Shown here piece after piece: positions 34,026-42,936 of a stretch of 56,461 bases of DNA. The stretch covers positions 1-56,461 of the forward strand of contig CAZNWB010000011.1 in NCBI GenBank assembly GCA_964576535.1, in the 5' to 3' direction. A program made the translations under genes and the position numbers. Position 1 is the stretch's first letter, and each line of letters opens with the position of its first letter. The stretch is from 2-02-FULL-66-22 sp964576535 (GTDB lineage: Bacteria > Methylomirabilota > Methylomirabilia > Methylomirabilales > 2-02-FULL-66-22). Under the pieces are notes generated by a model, which made no database searches, was not told the origin of the DNA, and saw only the letters and a list, made by a program, of their open reading frames with translations.

Positions 34026-36392
34026 ATGATAGACCAGCAAGATGGGTACAGTATCATCGGGCGGCCCCTGATCAAGGTGGACGCCATGGCCAAGGTCACC
34101 GGCGAGGCCAAGTACGCCGATGACCTGGTCCTGCCCCGGATGCTCCATGCCAAGATGCTGCGCAGTCCGCACCCGCATGCCCGGATCCTCTCCATCGAGA
34201 CCGCTGGGGCCGAGGCGCTGCCCGGGGTCCACGCGGTCCTCACCGGCCGGGCCCTGCCGATCAAGTTCGGAATCCTTCCGGTCAGCCAGGACGAGGAATC
34301 CCTGGCCATCGACAAGGTGCGCTACGTTGGAGACCCGGTCGCGGCCGTGGCCGCCGTGGACGAAGAGACGGCCGAGGCCGCCTGCCGCCTGATCCGGGTG
34401 GAGTACGAGGTCCTGCCGGCCATCATGAGCGTGGAAGAGGCGCTCGCCCGGGAGGACGTCCGCATCCACGACTACGGCCCCCGGGGCAACATCCACAAAG
34501 AGGTCTCCCTCGAGTTCGGGGATGTCGAGGAGGGCTTCGCTGAAGCGGACTCCATCCGGGAGGATGTCTTCTACTACGAGGGCAGCACGCACTTGCCCAT
34601 GGAGCAGCACGCGGCGCTGGGCGCCTACGGCCCCGATGGGAAGCTCACCCTCTGGTCCTCCACCCAGACCCCCCACTATGTCCACCGCGCCCTGGCCAAG
34701 GTCCTGGAACTGCCGGCCAGCCACATCCGGGTCATCGCCGCGCCCCACGGCGGCGGCTTTGGCGGGAAGAGCGATGTCTTCAGCCACGAGATCGTGGTCT
34801 GTAAGCTGTCCATGCTGGCCGGGCGTCCGGTAAAGATCTGCCTCACCCGGGAGGAGGTCTTCTACGCCCACCGGGGGCGGCACCCGGTCAGGATGTGGTT
34901 CCGGACCGGGGTCACGCGGGACGGCCGCATCACGGCCATGCACTTCCGGTCCTACCTCGACGGCGGCGCGTACGGCAGCTACGGGGTGGCGAGCCTCTAC
35001 TACACCGGGGCGCTGCAGACCGTCACCTACCAGGTGCCGCGGTACAAGTTCGAAGGGGTCCGGGTCTTCACCAACAAGCCCCCCTGCGGACCCAAGCGTG
35101 GGCACGGCACCCCCCAGCCTCGCTGCGCCCTGGAGGTGCACCTGGACAAGATCGCCGAGCAGCTGGGGCTGGACCCGGCCGAGATGCGGCGTCGCCACCT
35201 CGTCCCGCCCAACTCGGTGACGGTGAACCAGCTTCGCATCGGGACGGTGGGCCTCCGCGAGTGCCTGGACCGGGTGGTGGAGCGCTCCGGATGGAAGGCG
35301 AAGCACGGGACGCTTCCCTTCGGCCACGGGATCGGGATTGCGGGCAGCGCCTACATCAGCGGCGCCGGGCTGCCCATCTACTGGAACGCCATGCCCCACT
35401 CCGGCGTCATGATCAAGATCGACCGCGGCGGTGGCGTGGCCATCTTCTGCGGCAGCACGGACATCGGCCAGGGATCCGACTCGGTCCTGGCCTACGTGGC
35501 GGCCGAGGAGCTCGGGATCGAGCCTGAGGATATCCGGGTGGTGACGGCCGACACCGATCTCACCCCCGTGGACCTGGGAAGCTACAGCAGCCGGGTGACC
35601 CTCATGACCGGGAACGCCACCATCGAGGCGGCCCGGAAGCTGCGCGCGCAGCTCTTCGAGGTGGCGGCCGAGAAGCTGGGGGTGCCCTTCGACAGGCTCC
35701 GGGCGGCGCGCCGGCGGATCTTCGACCGCGAAGATCCTGGCAAGGGGATCCCCTTCGTGGAGGCCGCGGTCCTGGCCGAGGCGCGGTTCGGCACCCTGGG
35801 GGCTACGGGCAGCTATACCCCGCCCAAGGGCCTGGGCACGTACAAAGGCGCGGGGGTCGGCCCGACGCCCACCTACAGCTACTCGGCCGCGGTCGTCGAG
35901 CTGCACGTGGATCCTGACACAGGATTCGTCACGGTGGACAAGGTCTGGCTGGCCCACGACATCGGCAAGGCCATCAACCCGCTCCTGGTGATCGGGCAGA
36001 TCGAGGGCAGCGTGTACATGGCATTGGGCGAGGCCCTGATGGAGGAGCAGGTCTTCCGCAAGGGCGTCCACAAGCTCCCCTCCATGCTGGAGTACAAGAG
36101 CCCCACCTTCCTCGAGACGCCCGAGATGGAATCCATCCTGGTCGAGACCCTGGATCCGGCCGGCCCCTACGGCGCGAAGGAAGTCGGCCAGGGCGTCCTC
36201 CTCCCCGTCGTCCCGGCGGTGCTCAACGCGATCTACGACGCAGTCGGCGTGCGCATCGACGAGGTCCCCGCATCGCCGGACAAGATCGTGCGCGCCCTGG
36301 AGGCGAAGCGGCTCGGCCGCATCGCGGGCAACGGCCGGCTGCCCTCAGTGGTCTTCCCCCAGCCCACCGTGGTCGAGCCGGTGAAGGCATAG
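34026..36392 (+). CDS. hcrA: 4-Hydroxybenzoyl-CoA reductase alpha subunit (molybdenum)
   Basis: A 788-residue molybdopterin-binding subunit of the xanthine oxidase family, close to the length of HCR alpha. Opening residues YSIIGRPLIKVDAMAKVTGE are typical. Molybdopterin-contacting stretches are GGFGGKSDVFSHEI, GSTDIGQGSDSV and GPYGAKEVGQG, the last with the expected active-site Glu. It carries the catalytic site where the phenolic hydroxyl leaves as water. The ATG at 34026 with GGGAG just upstream is preferred over a TTG four codons earlier. It follows the gamma subunit by 81 nt and precedes the beta subunit, an order (gamma, alpha, beta) that differs from the C-A-B order I recall for Thauera. 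Confidence 0.9.
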   Translation: MIDQQDGYSIIGRPLIKVDAMAKVTGEAKYADDLVLPRMLHAKMLRSPHPHARILSIETAGAEALPGVHAVLTGRALPIKFGILPVSQDEESLAIDKVRYVGDPVAAVAAVDEETAEAACRLIRVEYEVLPAIMSVEEALAREDVRIHDYGPRGNIHKEVSLEFGDVEEGFAEADSIREDVFYYEGSTHLPMEQHAALGAYGPDGKLTLWSSTQTPHYVHRALAKVLELPASHIRVIAAPHGGGFGGKSDVFSHEIVVCKLSMLAGRPVKICLTREEVFYAHRGRHPVRMWFRTGVTRDGRITAMHFRSYLDGGAYGSYGVASLYYTGALQTVTYQVPRYKFEGVRVFTNKPPCGPKRGHGTPQPRCALEVHLDKIAEQLGLDPAEMRRRHLVPPNSVTVNQLRIGTVGLRECLDRVVERSGWKAKHGTLPFGHGIGIAGSAYISGAGLPIYWNAMPHSGVMIKIDRGGGVAIFCGSTDIGQGSDSVLAYVAAEELGIEPEDIRVVTADTDLTPVDLGSYSSRVTLMTGNATIEAARKLRAQLFEVAAEKLGVPFDRLRAARRRIFDREDPGKGIPFVEAAVLAEARFGTLGATGSYTPPKGLGTYKGAGVGPTPTYSYSAAVVELHVDPDTGFVTVDKVWLAHDIGKAINPLLVIGQIEGSVYMALGEALMEEQVFRKGVHKLPSMLEYKSPTFLETPEMESILVETLDPAGPYGAKEVGQGVLLPVVPAVLNAIYDAVGVRIDEVPASPDKIVRALEAKRLGRIAGNGRLPSVVFPQPTVVEPVKA

Positions 36393-36410
36393 AACCCGGA
36401 TATTGCCCTT

Positions 36411-36564
36411 GAACCACCAAGGCACCAAGACACCAAAGAACCGCCTCGATATGGAGTCTCGGGTGCAGACTGAGAGGAGAGGCCATGAAAACTTCTTCTA
36501 CGGACTTCGGCCTTCGTATCGTTTCGAAATTGTAGGCCTTGGTGTTCTTGGTGTCTTGGTGGTG
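36411..36564. repeat. ACCACCAAG/CTTGGTGGT inverted word repeat
   Basis: The left arm GAACCACCAAGGCACCAAGA then CACCAAAGAACC (36411-36442) faces the right arm CCTTGGTGTTCTTGGTGTCT then TGGTGGT (36537-36564). The loop is about 95 nt. It lies between the alpha and beta subunit genes, inside what should be one operon. Confidence 0.75.
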
Positions 36565-36582
36565 AAGAAATCGGGCTGAGTC

Positions 36583-37572
36583 ATGATGCGATTGCCAGCC
36601 TTCCGGTATCTGGTCCCGAAGAGCCTCGCCGAGGCGACGCGGATGATCGCCGACGCCGGTCCGGACGGCATGCTGGTCAGCGGCGGGACCGACCTGTACC
36701 CCAACATGAAACGGCTGCAGTTCGACCCGCGAATCCTGGTCGGCCTCCGCCATCTCCGGGAACTGCACGGGATGAGTGGCGATCCCCAGCGGGGCATGCG
36801 CATCGGGGCCGCGACCCCGCTCAGCCAGATCGGCCTCCACCCGGCCATCCGCGCCCGATACCGCGCCCTGGCGACCGCGGCCGCCAGCGTGGCGACACCG
36901 CAGATCCGACGCATGGGAACCATCGGGGGGAACCTGTGCGTGGATACCCGGTGCAACTATTACAATCAATCCTTCGAGTGGCGCCGCGCTATCGGGTTCT
37001 GTATGAAGCGAGACGGGGAGGGCTGCCTGGTGGCGCCGGGCAGCCCGCGATGCGTGGCCGCCTCTTCCTCGGACACGGCGCCCGCGATCATCGCGCTGGG
37101 TGGGCTCGTGGTCCTGACCGGCCCCGATGGCGAGCGGACGGTGCCCGTCACCGCCCTGTATCGCGACGACGGGATCGCCTACCTCGCGAAGCGGCCGGAC
37201 GAGATCGTGACCGCCGTTCTGCTCCCGCCCGCGGACGGCCTGCGCAGCACGTACTGGAAGCTCCGCCGACGGGGCTCCTTTGACTTTCCGATCCTCGGCG
37301 TCGCGGCCGCGGCCCGCCTGGGGCGGGACGGGACCTGCGCGGAGGCCCGGATCGTGCTGGGCGCGGTGAGCTCTCATCCCGTGGATGCGACGGACGCCGC
37401 GGAGGTGCTGCGCGGCCGGAAACTCACCCCCGAGTTGATCGAGGAGGCGGCGGTGTCAGCCTATCGCCCGGCAAAACCGCTGGACAACACCGATCTCACT
37501 CTGGCCTACCGGAAACGGATGGCGCGGGTGTTCGTGTCCCGGGCCCTCCGCGAGCTTGCCGACCTCCCCTGA
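36583..37572 (+). CDS. hcrB: 4-Hydroxybenzoyl-CoA reductase beta subunit (FAD, 4Fe-4S)
   Basis: A 329-residue FAD-binding subunit of the xanthine oxidase family. VSGGTDLYPNMK and GTIGGNLCVDTRC are FAD contacts. The loop after residue 119 holds Cys124, Cys140, Cys148 and Cys157, spaced 16, 8 and 9, as I recall for the extra 4Fe-4S cluster that distinguishes HCR beta from other members. Nearly all other xanthine-oxidase-family FAD subunits lack this insertion, so it is strong evidence for a true reductase that takes electrons from a low-potential ferredoxin. It begins ATGATG without a strong ribosome binding site, after a word-repeat spacer. Confidence 0.93.
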   Translation: MMRLPAFRYLVPKSLAEATRMIADAGPDGMLVSGGTDLYPNMKRLQFDPRILVGLRHLRELHGMSGDPQRGMRIGAATPLSQIGLHPAIRARYRALATAAASVATPQIRRMGTIGGNLCVDTRCNYYNQSFEWRRAIGFCMKRDGEGCLVAPGSPRCVAASSSDTAPAIIALGGLVVLTGPDGERTVPVTALYRDDGIAYLAKRPDEIVTAVLLPPADGLRSTYWKLRRRGSFDFPILGVAAAARLGRDGTCAEARIVLGAVSSHPVDATDAAEVLRGRKLTPELIEEAAVSAYRPAKPLDNTDLTLAYRKRMARVFVSRALRELADLP

Positions 37573-37573
37573 A

Positions 37574-37733
37574 TGCGGAATGCGGATTGCGGAATGGCGA
37601 ATGGCCGACTCGCGAGGCGTTAGGCGGAAGGCGAAATAGATGCGGACCGATAGTGGTTCGGTTTCCCCCCCGCTTGACTGCTTCCGCCTTCCGGTTCTTA
37701 TCATTCCGCATTCCGCATTCCGCATTCCGCATT
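37574..37733. repeat. GAATGCGG word-shuffled inverted repeat
   Basis: The left arm (37574-37604) repeats ATGCGGAATGCGGATTGCGG and AATGGCGAATGG. The right arm (37702-37733) is ATCATTCCGCATTCCGCATT then CCGCATTCCGC. An inner pair (GGCGGAAGGCG / CGCCTTCCGG) closes part of the loop. It lies between the beta subunit and the second ligase. Confidence 0.8.
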
Positions 37734-37758
37734 GAAGTCGGCATCGGCGGGATCGACG

Positions 37759-39327
37759 ATGCACCTGGATGTTCCCGAGCGGTTCAACGCGGCGGTGGAC
37801 TTCGTGGACCGCAACCTCCAGGCGGGGCGCGGGGACAGGATCGCCGTCCGGCACGAGGGGCGATCCTACACGTATCGCGATATCGCCTCCCTGGTGAACC
37901 GGTGGGGCAACGTGCTGCGGGGCCTCGGGGTGGAGGCGGAGCGTCGCATCGCCCTCCTCTGCCTGGATTCGCCCGAGTTCGTCGCGGGATTCTTCGGTGC
38001 GATCCGCGTGGGCGTAGTCCCGGTCCCTCTCAATACCCTGCTGCGACCCGCCGATTACGAGTATCTCCTGAACGACAGCCGGGCCAGGCTCTTGCTCGTG
38101 CATCGGGAACTGTGGGAGCCGCTGGAGGGGATCCGGAAGCGCTGCCGATCCCTTCGCAACGTCGTCGTGATCGGGGAGGCCCCGGGCGGCTGCCTGGCCT
38201 ACGACGACCTGATGCGCCAGGCGGGGGACGCATGTGAGCCGGCCGACACGTCCCGCGACGACGTGGCCTTCTGGCTGTACTCTTCGGGGAGCACGGGGTT
38301 CCCCAAGGGGACGGTTCACCTGCAGCACGACATGCTCTGTTGCGCGCGGGGCATGGGCCAGGGCGTGCTGGGCCTGACCGAGGAGGACGTGACGTTCTCC
38401 GCGGCGAAGCTGTTCTTCGCCTTCGGCCTCGGGAATAATCTGTACTTCCCATTCACCGTCGGGGCCTCGGCCGTCCTGTATGCCGGGCGACCACTGCCCG
38501 ACGCGATCTTCGAGGTCGTCCGGCAGTACCGGCCCACCGTGTTCTATGCGGTGCCGACGCTCTACGGAACGATGCTGCACCTGGCGGAGCGTCGCGCCGA
38601 GACAGAAGGGACCGCGGCCGTTCGCGACCTGATGCGGTCGGTCCGGTGTTGCGTGTCGGCCGGAGAGCCGCTGCCTGCCGCCATCTTCCTTCGCTGGCAG
38701 CGGCTCTTCGGGTTGGAGATCCTGGACGGGATCGGGTCCACGGAAATGCTCCAGACCTTCATCTCCAACTGGCCGGGCCGCGTCCGGCCGGGCTCGTCGG
38801 GCGAGGTGGTGCCGGGCTATGCGGCGAGGATCGTGGACGAGGAGGGCCGGGACGTCCCCCCGGGCGCGGTCGGTGATCTCTGGGTCAGGGGCGACTCGGC
38901 GGCAGCGTTTTACTGGAACCAGCACCAGCAGTCGAAGGGGACCTTCAACGGAGAGTGGGTCCGGAGCGGCGACCGCTACAGCCGGGATGCTGACGGCTAC
39001 TTCTGGTACGCCGGCCGGTCGGACGACATGTTGAAGGTCGGGGGTATCTGGGTGTCCCCCATCGAGGTGGAGAACGCCCTCTTGGGGCATCCTGAAGTGC
39101 TGGAGTGCGCGGTGGTGGGGACCACGGATGGCAACGGCATGGTCAAGCCGAAGGCCTTCGTCGTCCTCAAGGATGGGGTGCCACCGACCCCGGAACGGGC
39201 GGAGCAGCTGAAGGTCTTCGTCAAAGAGGCCATCGCGCCCTTCAAGTACCCGCGCTGGGTCGAGTTCGTCACCGAGCTCCCCAAGACCTCGACCGGGAAG
39301 ATCCAACGGTTCAAGTTACGCACGTAA
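37759..39327 (+). CDS. Benzoate-CoA ligase family enzyme, second copy
   Basis: A 522-residue paralogue of the enzyme at 31584-33170, with the same motifs: YSSGSTGFPKGTVHL, LDGIGSTEMLQTFISN, and a C-terminal KTSTGKIQRFKLRT. Differences around the substrate pocket (QTFISNWPGR instead of HIFISNRIGD) may reflect different acids, for example 4-hydroxybenzoate against benzoate. It begins at an ATG after GGCGGGATCG; the in-frame TTG nine codons earlier lies inside the repeat and is not favoured. Together with HCR it would form the activation and dehydroxylation part of the pathway. Confidence 0.9.
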   Translation: MHLDVPERFNAAVDFVDRNLQAGRGDRIAVRHEGRSYTYRDIASLVNRWGNVLRGLGVEAERRIALLCLDSPEFVAGFFGAIRVGVVPVPLNTLLRPADYEYLLNDSRARLLLVHRELWEPLEGIRKRCRSLRNVVVIGEAPGGCLAYDDLMRQAGDACEPADTSRDDVAFWLYSSGSTGFPKGTVHLQHDMLCCARGMGQGVLGLTEEDVTFSAAKLFFAFGLGNNLYFPFTVGASAVLYAGRPLPDAIFEVVRQYRPTVFYAVPTLYGTMLHLAERRAETEGTAAVRDLMRSVRCCVSAGEPLPAAIFLRWQRLFGLEILDGIGSTEMLQTFISNWPGRVRPGSSGEVVPGYAARIVDEEGRDVPPGAVGDLWVRGDSAAAFYWNQHQQSKGTFNGEWVRSGDRYSRDADGYFWYAGRSDDMLKVGGIWVSPIEVENALLGHPEVLECAVVGTTDGNGMVKPKAFVVLKDGVPPTPERAEQLKVFVKEAIAPFKYPRWVEFVTELPKTSTGKIQRFKLRT

Positions 39328-39369
39328 TGCGGATAACCCAACCCCTTACGCCTCACGGAGTTCTGAGGC

Positions 39370-39414
39370 ATTCCGCACTCCGCATTCGGGTACCCCCTGG
39401 GTGTTCCGCAATCG
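39370..39414. repeat. ATTCCGC word repeat interrupted by the 16-bp motif
   Basis: CATTCCGCACTCCGCATTC and TTCCGCAATCG flank a copy of the 16-bp motif (39388-39403). Only one arm of the GAATGCGG-type element is present. Confidence 0.65.
39388..39403 (-). repeat. 16-bp GGGTACCC motif, copy E
   Basis: GGGTACCCCCTGGGTG, consensus form on the minus strand. Read in motif orientation, it is flanked by GAA on both sides, splitting the word GCGGAATGCGG. Confidence 0.85.
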
Positions 39415-39430
39415 AGTTGAGCCGGCAGCC

Positions 39431-40348
39431 ATGACCGACAAATTGCTGTCCATGAGGGATGCGATCGAGCGGTTCGTGCCCAACGGGTCCACCGTTCTGA
39501 TGGGTGCGGGCCTGGAGTCCTTGATCCCCTTTGCGGCCGGGCACGAGATTATCCGCCGGGGACGCCGGGACCTCACGCTGGTGGGTCCCATCTCGGACAT
39601 CCTCTTCGACCAGTTGATCGGCGCGGGCTGTGCCCGGAAAGTGATCGCCGCCTGGGTCGGCAACGTGAGCGCTGGGCTCGGCCATAACTACCGGCGGGCG
39701 GCGGAGAAGGGGATCCCCCACCGGATTGAAATCCAGGACCACAGCAACTTCAGCCTCGCCCTCGCGCTGCACGCCGGGGCCCTGGGCATTCCGTTCATTC
39801 CCACCAAGACCCTCCTCGGCTCCGACCTGTTGAAGACCAATCCCACCCTGCGCGAGTGGGCGGCCCCCTGGAGCGGGGAGCGGCTGATCCTGGTGACCAG
39901 CCTGCAGCCGGACGTCGCGATCCTGCATGTCCAACGGGCCGATGCCTCGGGCGCGGCCCACTGCTGGGGGAACCTCGGGGTGAGCGTGGAGGCCGCCCTG
40001 GCCAGTAAAAGCGTCATCCTGACGGCGGAAGAGATCGTCGAGCCCGAGGTGATCCGAAGCGACCCGAACCGGGTGTTGGTTCCCCCGTTCAAGGTTCACG
40101 CGGTGGTGCATGACCCCTACGGGGCCCATCCCTCCCCGGTCCAGGGCTCTTACGATCGCGACCATCCCTTCTTCCACCAGTATCACATGGAGAGTCGCAC
40201 GGCGGAAGGGTTCGCGGCCTGGACCCGAAAGTGGATTCTGGATCTGCCGGACCACGCCGCCTACCTCGAGCGGCTGGGCGAGGAACGGCTGGCCAGCCTG
40301 GAGGTCAAAGAACACCGCTGGGCCGCCCCTGTGGATTACGGGTACTGA
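39431..40348 (+). CDS. CoA-transferase alpha subunit (GctA-like, class I)
   Basis: A 305-residue subunit of the glutaconate/3-oxoacid CoA-transferase family: FVPNGSTVLMGAGLE, GPISDILFDQLIGAGCARKV, ILVTSLQPDVAILHVQRADA. Class I enzymes are alpha-beta heteromers; the alpha subunit binds CoA and the beta subunit bears the catalytic glutamate. No beta gene follows; a likely partner lies at 55498-56289. It is the last gene of the aromatic cluster on this side, so it may process a dicarboxylate or an aromatic acid CoA ester from that route. The ATG is chosen after ambiguous upstream sequence that is part of a repeat. Confidence 0.85.
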   Translation: MTDKLLSMRDAIERFVPNGSTVLMGAGLESLIPFAAGHEIIRRGRRDLTLVGPISDILFDQLIGAGCARKVIAAWVGNVSAGLGHNYRRAAEKGIPHRIEIQDHSNFSLALALHAGALGIPFIPTKTLLGSDLLKTNPTLREWAAPWSGERLILVTSLQPDVAILHVQRADASGAAHCWGNLGVSVEAALASKSVILTAEEIVEPEVIRSDPNRVLVPPFKVHAVVHDPYGAHPSPVQGSYDRDHPFFHQYHMESRTAEGFAAWTRKWILDLPDHAAYLERLGEERLASLEVKEHRWAAPVDYGY

Positions 40349-40358
40349 GGGGCCTCCA

Positions 40359-40437
40359 TTCATCCGCAGATTACGCAGATTACGCAGATATCCAAGGGGA
40401 AAACTCCCAGAAAGAATCTGCGGAATCTGCGGATGAA
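40359..40437. repeat. CAGATTACG word-shuffled inverted repeat
   Basis: The left arm TTCATCCGCAGATTACGCAG then ATTACGCAGAT faces the right arm AATCTGCGGAATCTGCGGAT then GAA. The middle (CAAGGGGAAAACTCCCAG) forms a small inner loop. It starts right after the CoA-transferase stop. Confidence 0.8.
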
Positions 40438-40447
40438 TTTGGTTCCG

Positions 40448-40481
40448 GTTTTCGAACTGCCGAACTGCCGAACAGCCGAAC
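40448..40481. repeat. CCGAAC word repeat, single arm
   Basis: Four tandem words: CGAACTGCCGAACTGCCGAA then CAGCCGAACG. No opposite arm. Same word family as 21420-21498. Confidence 0.55.
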
Positions 40482-40501
40482 GCATTGATTTCGGGAGTGA
40501 G

Positions 40502-40530
40502 TTGACGGGCCAGGACCCGCATGCTAAGAG
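40502..40530 (+). promoter_or_regulatory. Possible promoter of the NusG-like gene
   Basis: TTGACG (40502-40507), 17-nt spacer, TAAGAG (40525-40530). The -10 match is poor, but position and spacing are right (start codon at 40579). Confidence 0.35.
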
Positions 40531-40578
40531 TGTCGCGGAACGCGTCGAGAGGCACGCAAGAGGTGGGAACGCTGTCCG

Positions 40579-41073
40579 ATGGCTCTTCACTGGTACGCAC
40601 TGCGAACCCGCTCCCGACATGAAAAGCTCGTGCGCGACCAGCTCACCGCCCAGGGGGTGGAGCCGTTCTTGCCCCTGATCGAGCGGGCGCGGCAGTGGAA
40701 GGATCGGCGGAAGCTGGTAGCCTTTCCTCTCTTTCCCGGGTATTGCTTCGCGCGCTTCCCGGTCTCCCTCCGGGTTGCGGTCCTGAGCACCAAGGGCGTC
40801 GTACAGGTCCTGGGGAACCCCGACGGGCCGGTTCCGGTTCCGGATGCGGAGATCGAGGCCGTGCGTCAGCTGGTCACCAGCACCCTGCCCTACGATCCGC
40901 ATCCCTACCTGCGAGAAGGGATGCAGGTCGAGGTGATCCGGGGGCCCCTCGCCGGCGTGCGCGGGATCTTGCTGCGGAAGGGCACCCGCGCCCGCCTGGT
41001 CATGGGTGTCACGTTGATCCACCAGGCTGTCTCTGTCGAGCTGGACGCGCTGGACGTTGCGCGCGTCTCCTGA
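40579..41073 (+). CDS. NusG-paralogue transcription antiterminator (NGN-KOW)
   Basis: A 164-residue protein with an NGN domain (HWYALRTRSRHEKLVRDQL, FPLFPGYCFARF) and a C-terminal KOW part (REGMQVEVIRGPLAGVRGIL). It resembles the specialised NusG paralogues (RfaH, UpxY, LoaP) that join RNA polymerase at selected operons and let it read through terminators. Chromosomal nusG normally lies beside secE and ribosomal genes, which are absent. It is followed by a sensor kinase and c-di-GMP-type genes, so it may serve one long operon here. Recruitment sequence (ops-like) not found. Start codon has weak ribosome binding site. Confidence 0.85.
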   Translation: MALHWYALRTRSRHEKLVRDQLTAQGVEPFLPLIERARQWKDRRKLVAFPLFPGYCFARFPVSLRVAVLSTKGVVQVLGNPDGPVPVPDAEIEAVRQLVTSTLPYDPHPYLREGMQVEVIRGPLAGVRGILLRKGTRARLVMGVTLIHQAVSVELDALDVARVS

Positions 41074-41094
41074 AAAGCCAGCACAGGGGCAGAG

Positions 41095-41150
41095 GAGCGG
41101 AGGAGACACGGGGACGGGGAGACACGGGGAACCGGAGAGATGGGGAAATG
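41095..41150. repeat. GAGACACGGGG word repeat
   Basis: Tandem words GGAGGAGACACGGGGACGGG, GAGACACGGGGAACC and GGAGAGATGGGG. The same word series appears at 33238-33280 and 53297-53362. One strand only, without a clear opposite arm. Confidence 0.6.
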
Positions 41151-41214
41151 GTAGAGAAAGGACCCTCGCACGGTGAACGTCTTTAGCCATATGCCATCAG
41201 TCACGAGCTAACAG

Positions 41215-42936
41215 GTGTCTAGTTCGCTTGCATCGCCGCCGAGCCGTCCCGAACGCCTCATTGCGGCCGGACGCGTGGTTCTGGCCGCGTGTTCGCTGCT
41301 GGCGATATGGCTAGCGCCCTCGGAACCCTCCAGGCACGCGCACACCGTCCTCGTCCTCCTCACCGGGTATCTGCTCTATGCGGTCGTCATGCTCCTCTTG
41401 GTGGGCAGGCCGCACCCGGTGCTCACCCACCTGCCCGCGGTGACGCACGCCCTCGATATGGTTCTCTTTACGGTGCTGGTGTACTTCACCGAGGCGTCCA
41501 CGAGCCCCTTCTTCGTCTACTTTGTGTTTTCCCTGGTGTGCGCCACCGTGCGCTGGCAGTGGCGTGGGATCCTCTGGACCGCGGGGGCAGCCCTGCTGGC
41601 GCTGGTCGGGTTGAGCCTGTACGGGGCTCATGGGGCGTCCCTCCCGGCCTTCGAGCTCGGCCGCCTCATCCTCCGCGGCATGCCTCTGGTCCTCGTGGCA
41701 GTCCTGCTGGGTTCCCTGGCGGCATATGAGCACGAAAGGCGGCTGCGAAGCGAGCTGTCGCGGCTGGCCATGTGGCCCCATATCGTCCCGCGGGACGCCG
41801 ATCCGCTGGTGCGGGACCTGTTGGAACACGCGGGGGCCCTCCTCGACACTCCCCGCGTGCTGGCGACCTGGGAGGAATCGGAGGAACCCTGGCTGCATGT
41901 CGCAGCGTGGTCCCGGGGAGAGTTTTCCCGGAGCCGGGAGTCTCCCACCACATTCGAGCCGCTGGTCGCCAAGCCCCTGGCAGATGCCGACTTTCTCTGT
42001 CAGGATGCGAGCCTCCCGGTCCCGGCCTGCCTGCACACCTCCTCCATCGGCCTGCAGCGCTGGCACGGCACCCCGCTTCACCCGGACCTCCAGGCGCGCT
42101 TCGCCGTCGGGGCCGTGCTTTGCCTGCGGCTGTCTGGGGAGGCATGCAGAGGACGCCTGTTTTGCCTGGACAAGCCGGCCATGACCCCAGATGATCTCGT
42201 GCTGGGAACGCTGGTGGCCCACCAGATCATCGACCGCATGGACCACTTCTACCTGGTGCAGCGCACGCAGCACGCAGCCGCCATGGATGAGCGCATCCGC
42301 CTTGCGCGGGACCTGCATGACGGCGTGCTGCAATCTCTCACGGGAGCTGCCCTGCAACTGCAGACGGTCGGCCGCCTGTTTGCCGAGGACCCGCAGGCCG
42401 CCCGGAACCGTCTGCAGGAAATCCAGAATCTGCTCGCCGAGGAGCAACGCGACCTGCGTTTCTTCATCCAGGAGCTGAAGCCAGGACCGCTCGGATCGCC
42501 TCAGGCGGATTCCGACCCGACCGCGCGCCTGAACGAGTTGAGCGAGCGGATCGAGCGCCACTGGGGCCTCCAGGTGGAGGTGAAGATTGACCGCGCGGGG
42601 GAACGGATCCCTGCAGCCCTGGGTCGCGAGATCTATCGGCTCGTCCACGAGGCGCTGGTCAACGCGGCGCGGCACGCTCGGGCCTCGGTCGCGCGGGTCG
42701 AGCTCAGCGTGCAGGGCGATCAGGTGCGGGTCATCGTGGCTGACGACGGGCGCGGCTTTCGCTTCCACGGACACTATGACCACGCCACGCTGACCGAGAT
42801 GAAACTGGGTCCGGTCACGCTCAAGGAACGGATCGTCTCCCTGGGGGGAACCCTGAGCATAGACTCCAGCGAGTCCGGGGCGCGCCTGGAGATTGTCTTG
42901 CCGGTCGCCCAGGACGGAGCCCGAGATGGCGATTAG
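41215..42936 (+). CDS. NarL-type sensor histidine kinase
   Basis: A 573-residue kinase. Five or six hydrophobic helices fill residues 15-180 (for example LLAIWLAPS, VLVLLTGYLLYAVVMLLLVG, LVLVAVLLGSLAAYE), followed by a GAF-like region. Then come a HisKA_3 dimerisation domain with the phosphorylated His368 in DERIRLARDLHDGVLQSL, and a HATPase domain (LVHEALVNAARHARASVARV, VADDGRGF, LKERIVSLGGTLSIDS). It is the sensor partner of the response regulator that begins inside its last codons. The start is a GTG with little ribosome binding site; another start nearby cannot be excluded. Signal unknown, perhaps membrane-derived because of the large helical bundle. Confidence 0.9.
   Translation: MSSSLASPPSRPERLIAAGRVVLAACSLLAIWLAPSEPSRHAHTVLVLLTGYLLYAVVMLLLVGRPHPVLTHLPAVTHALDMVLFTVLVYFTEASTSPFFVYFVFSLVCATVRWQWRGILWTAGAALLALVGLSLYGAHGASLPAFELGRLILRGMPLVLVAVLLGSLAAYEHERRLRSELSRLAMWPHIVPRDADPLVRDLLEHAGALLDTPRVLATWEESEEPWLHVAAWSRGEFSRSRESPTTFEPLVAKPLADADFLCQDASLPVPACLHTSSIGLQRWHGTPLHPDLQARFAVGAVLCLRLSGEACRGRLFCLDKPAMTPDDLVLGTLVAHQIIDRMDHFYLVQRTQHAAAMDERIRLARDLHDGVLQSLTGAALQLQTVGRLFAEDPQAARNRLQEIQNLLAEEQRDLRFFIQELKPGPLGSPQADSDPTARLNELSERIERHWGLQVEVKIDRAGERIPAALGREIYRLVHEALVNAARHARASVARVELSVQGDQVRVIVADDGRGFRFHGHYDHATLTEMKLGPVTLKERIVSLGGTLSIDSSESGARLEIVLPVAQDGARDGD

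Noticed and set aside
33522..36071. Long minus-strand frame opposite the HCR alpha subunit
   Set aside because: It is an antisense shadow; the plus strand encodes recognisable iron-sulfur and molybdenum subunits.
37574..37733. CRISPR array
   Set aside because: The repeated words are 7-11 nt, adjoin each other without unique spacers of constant length, and face a complementary arm. No cas genes are present.
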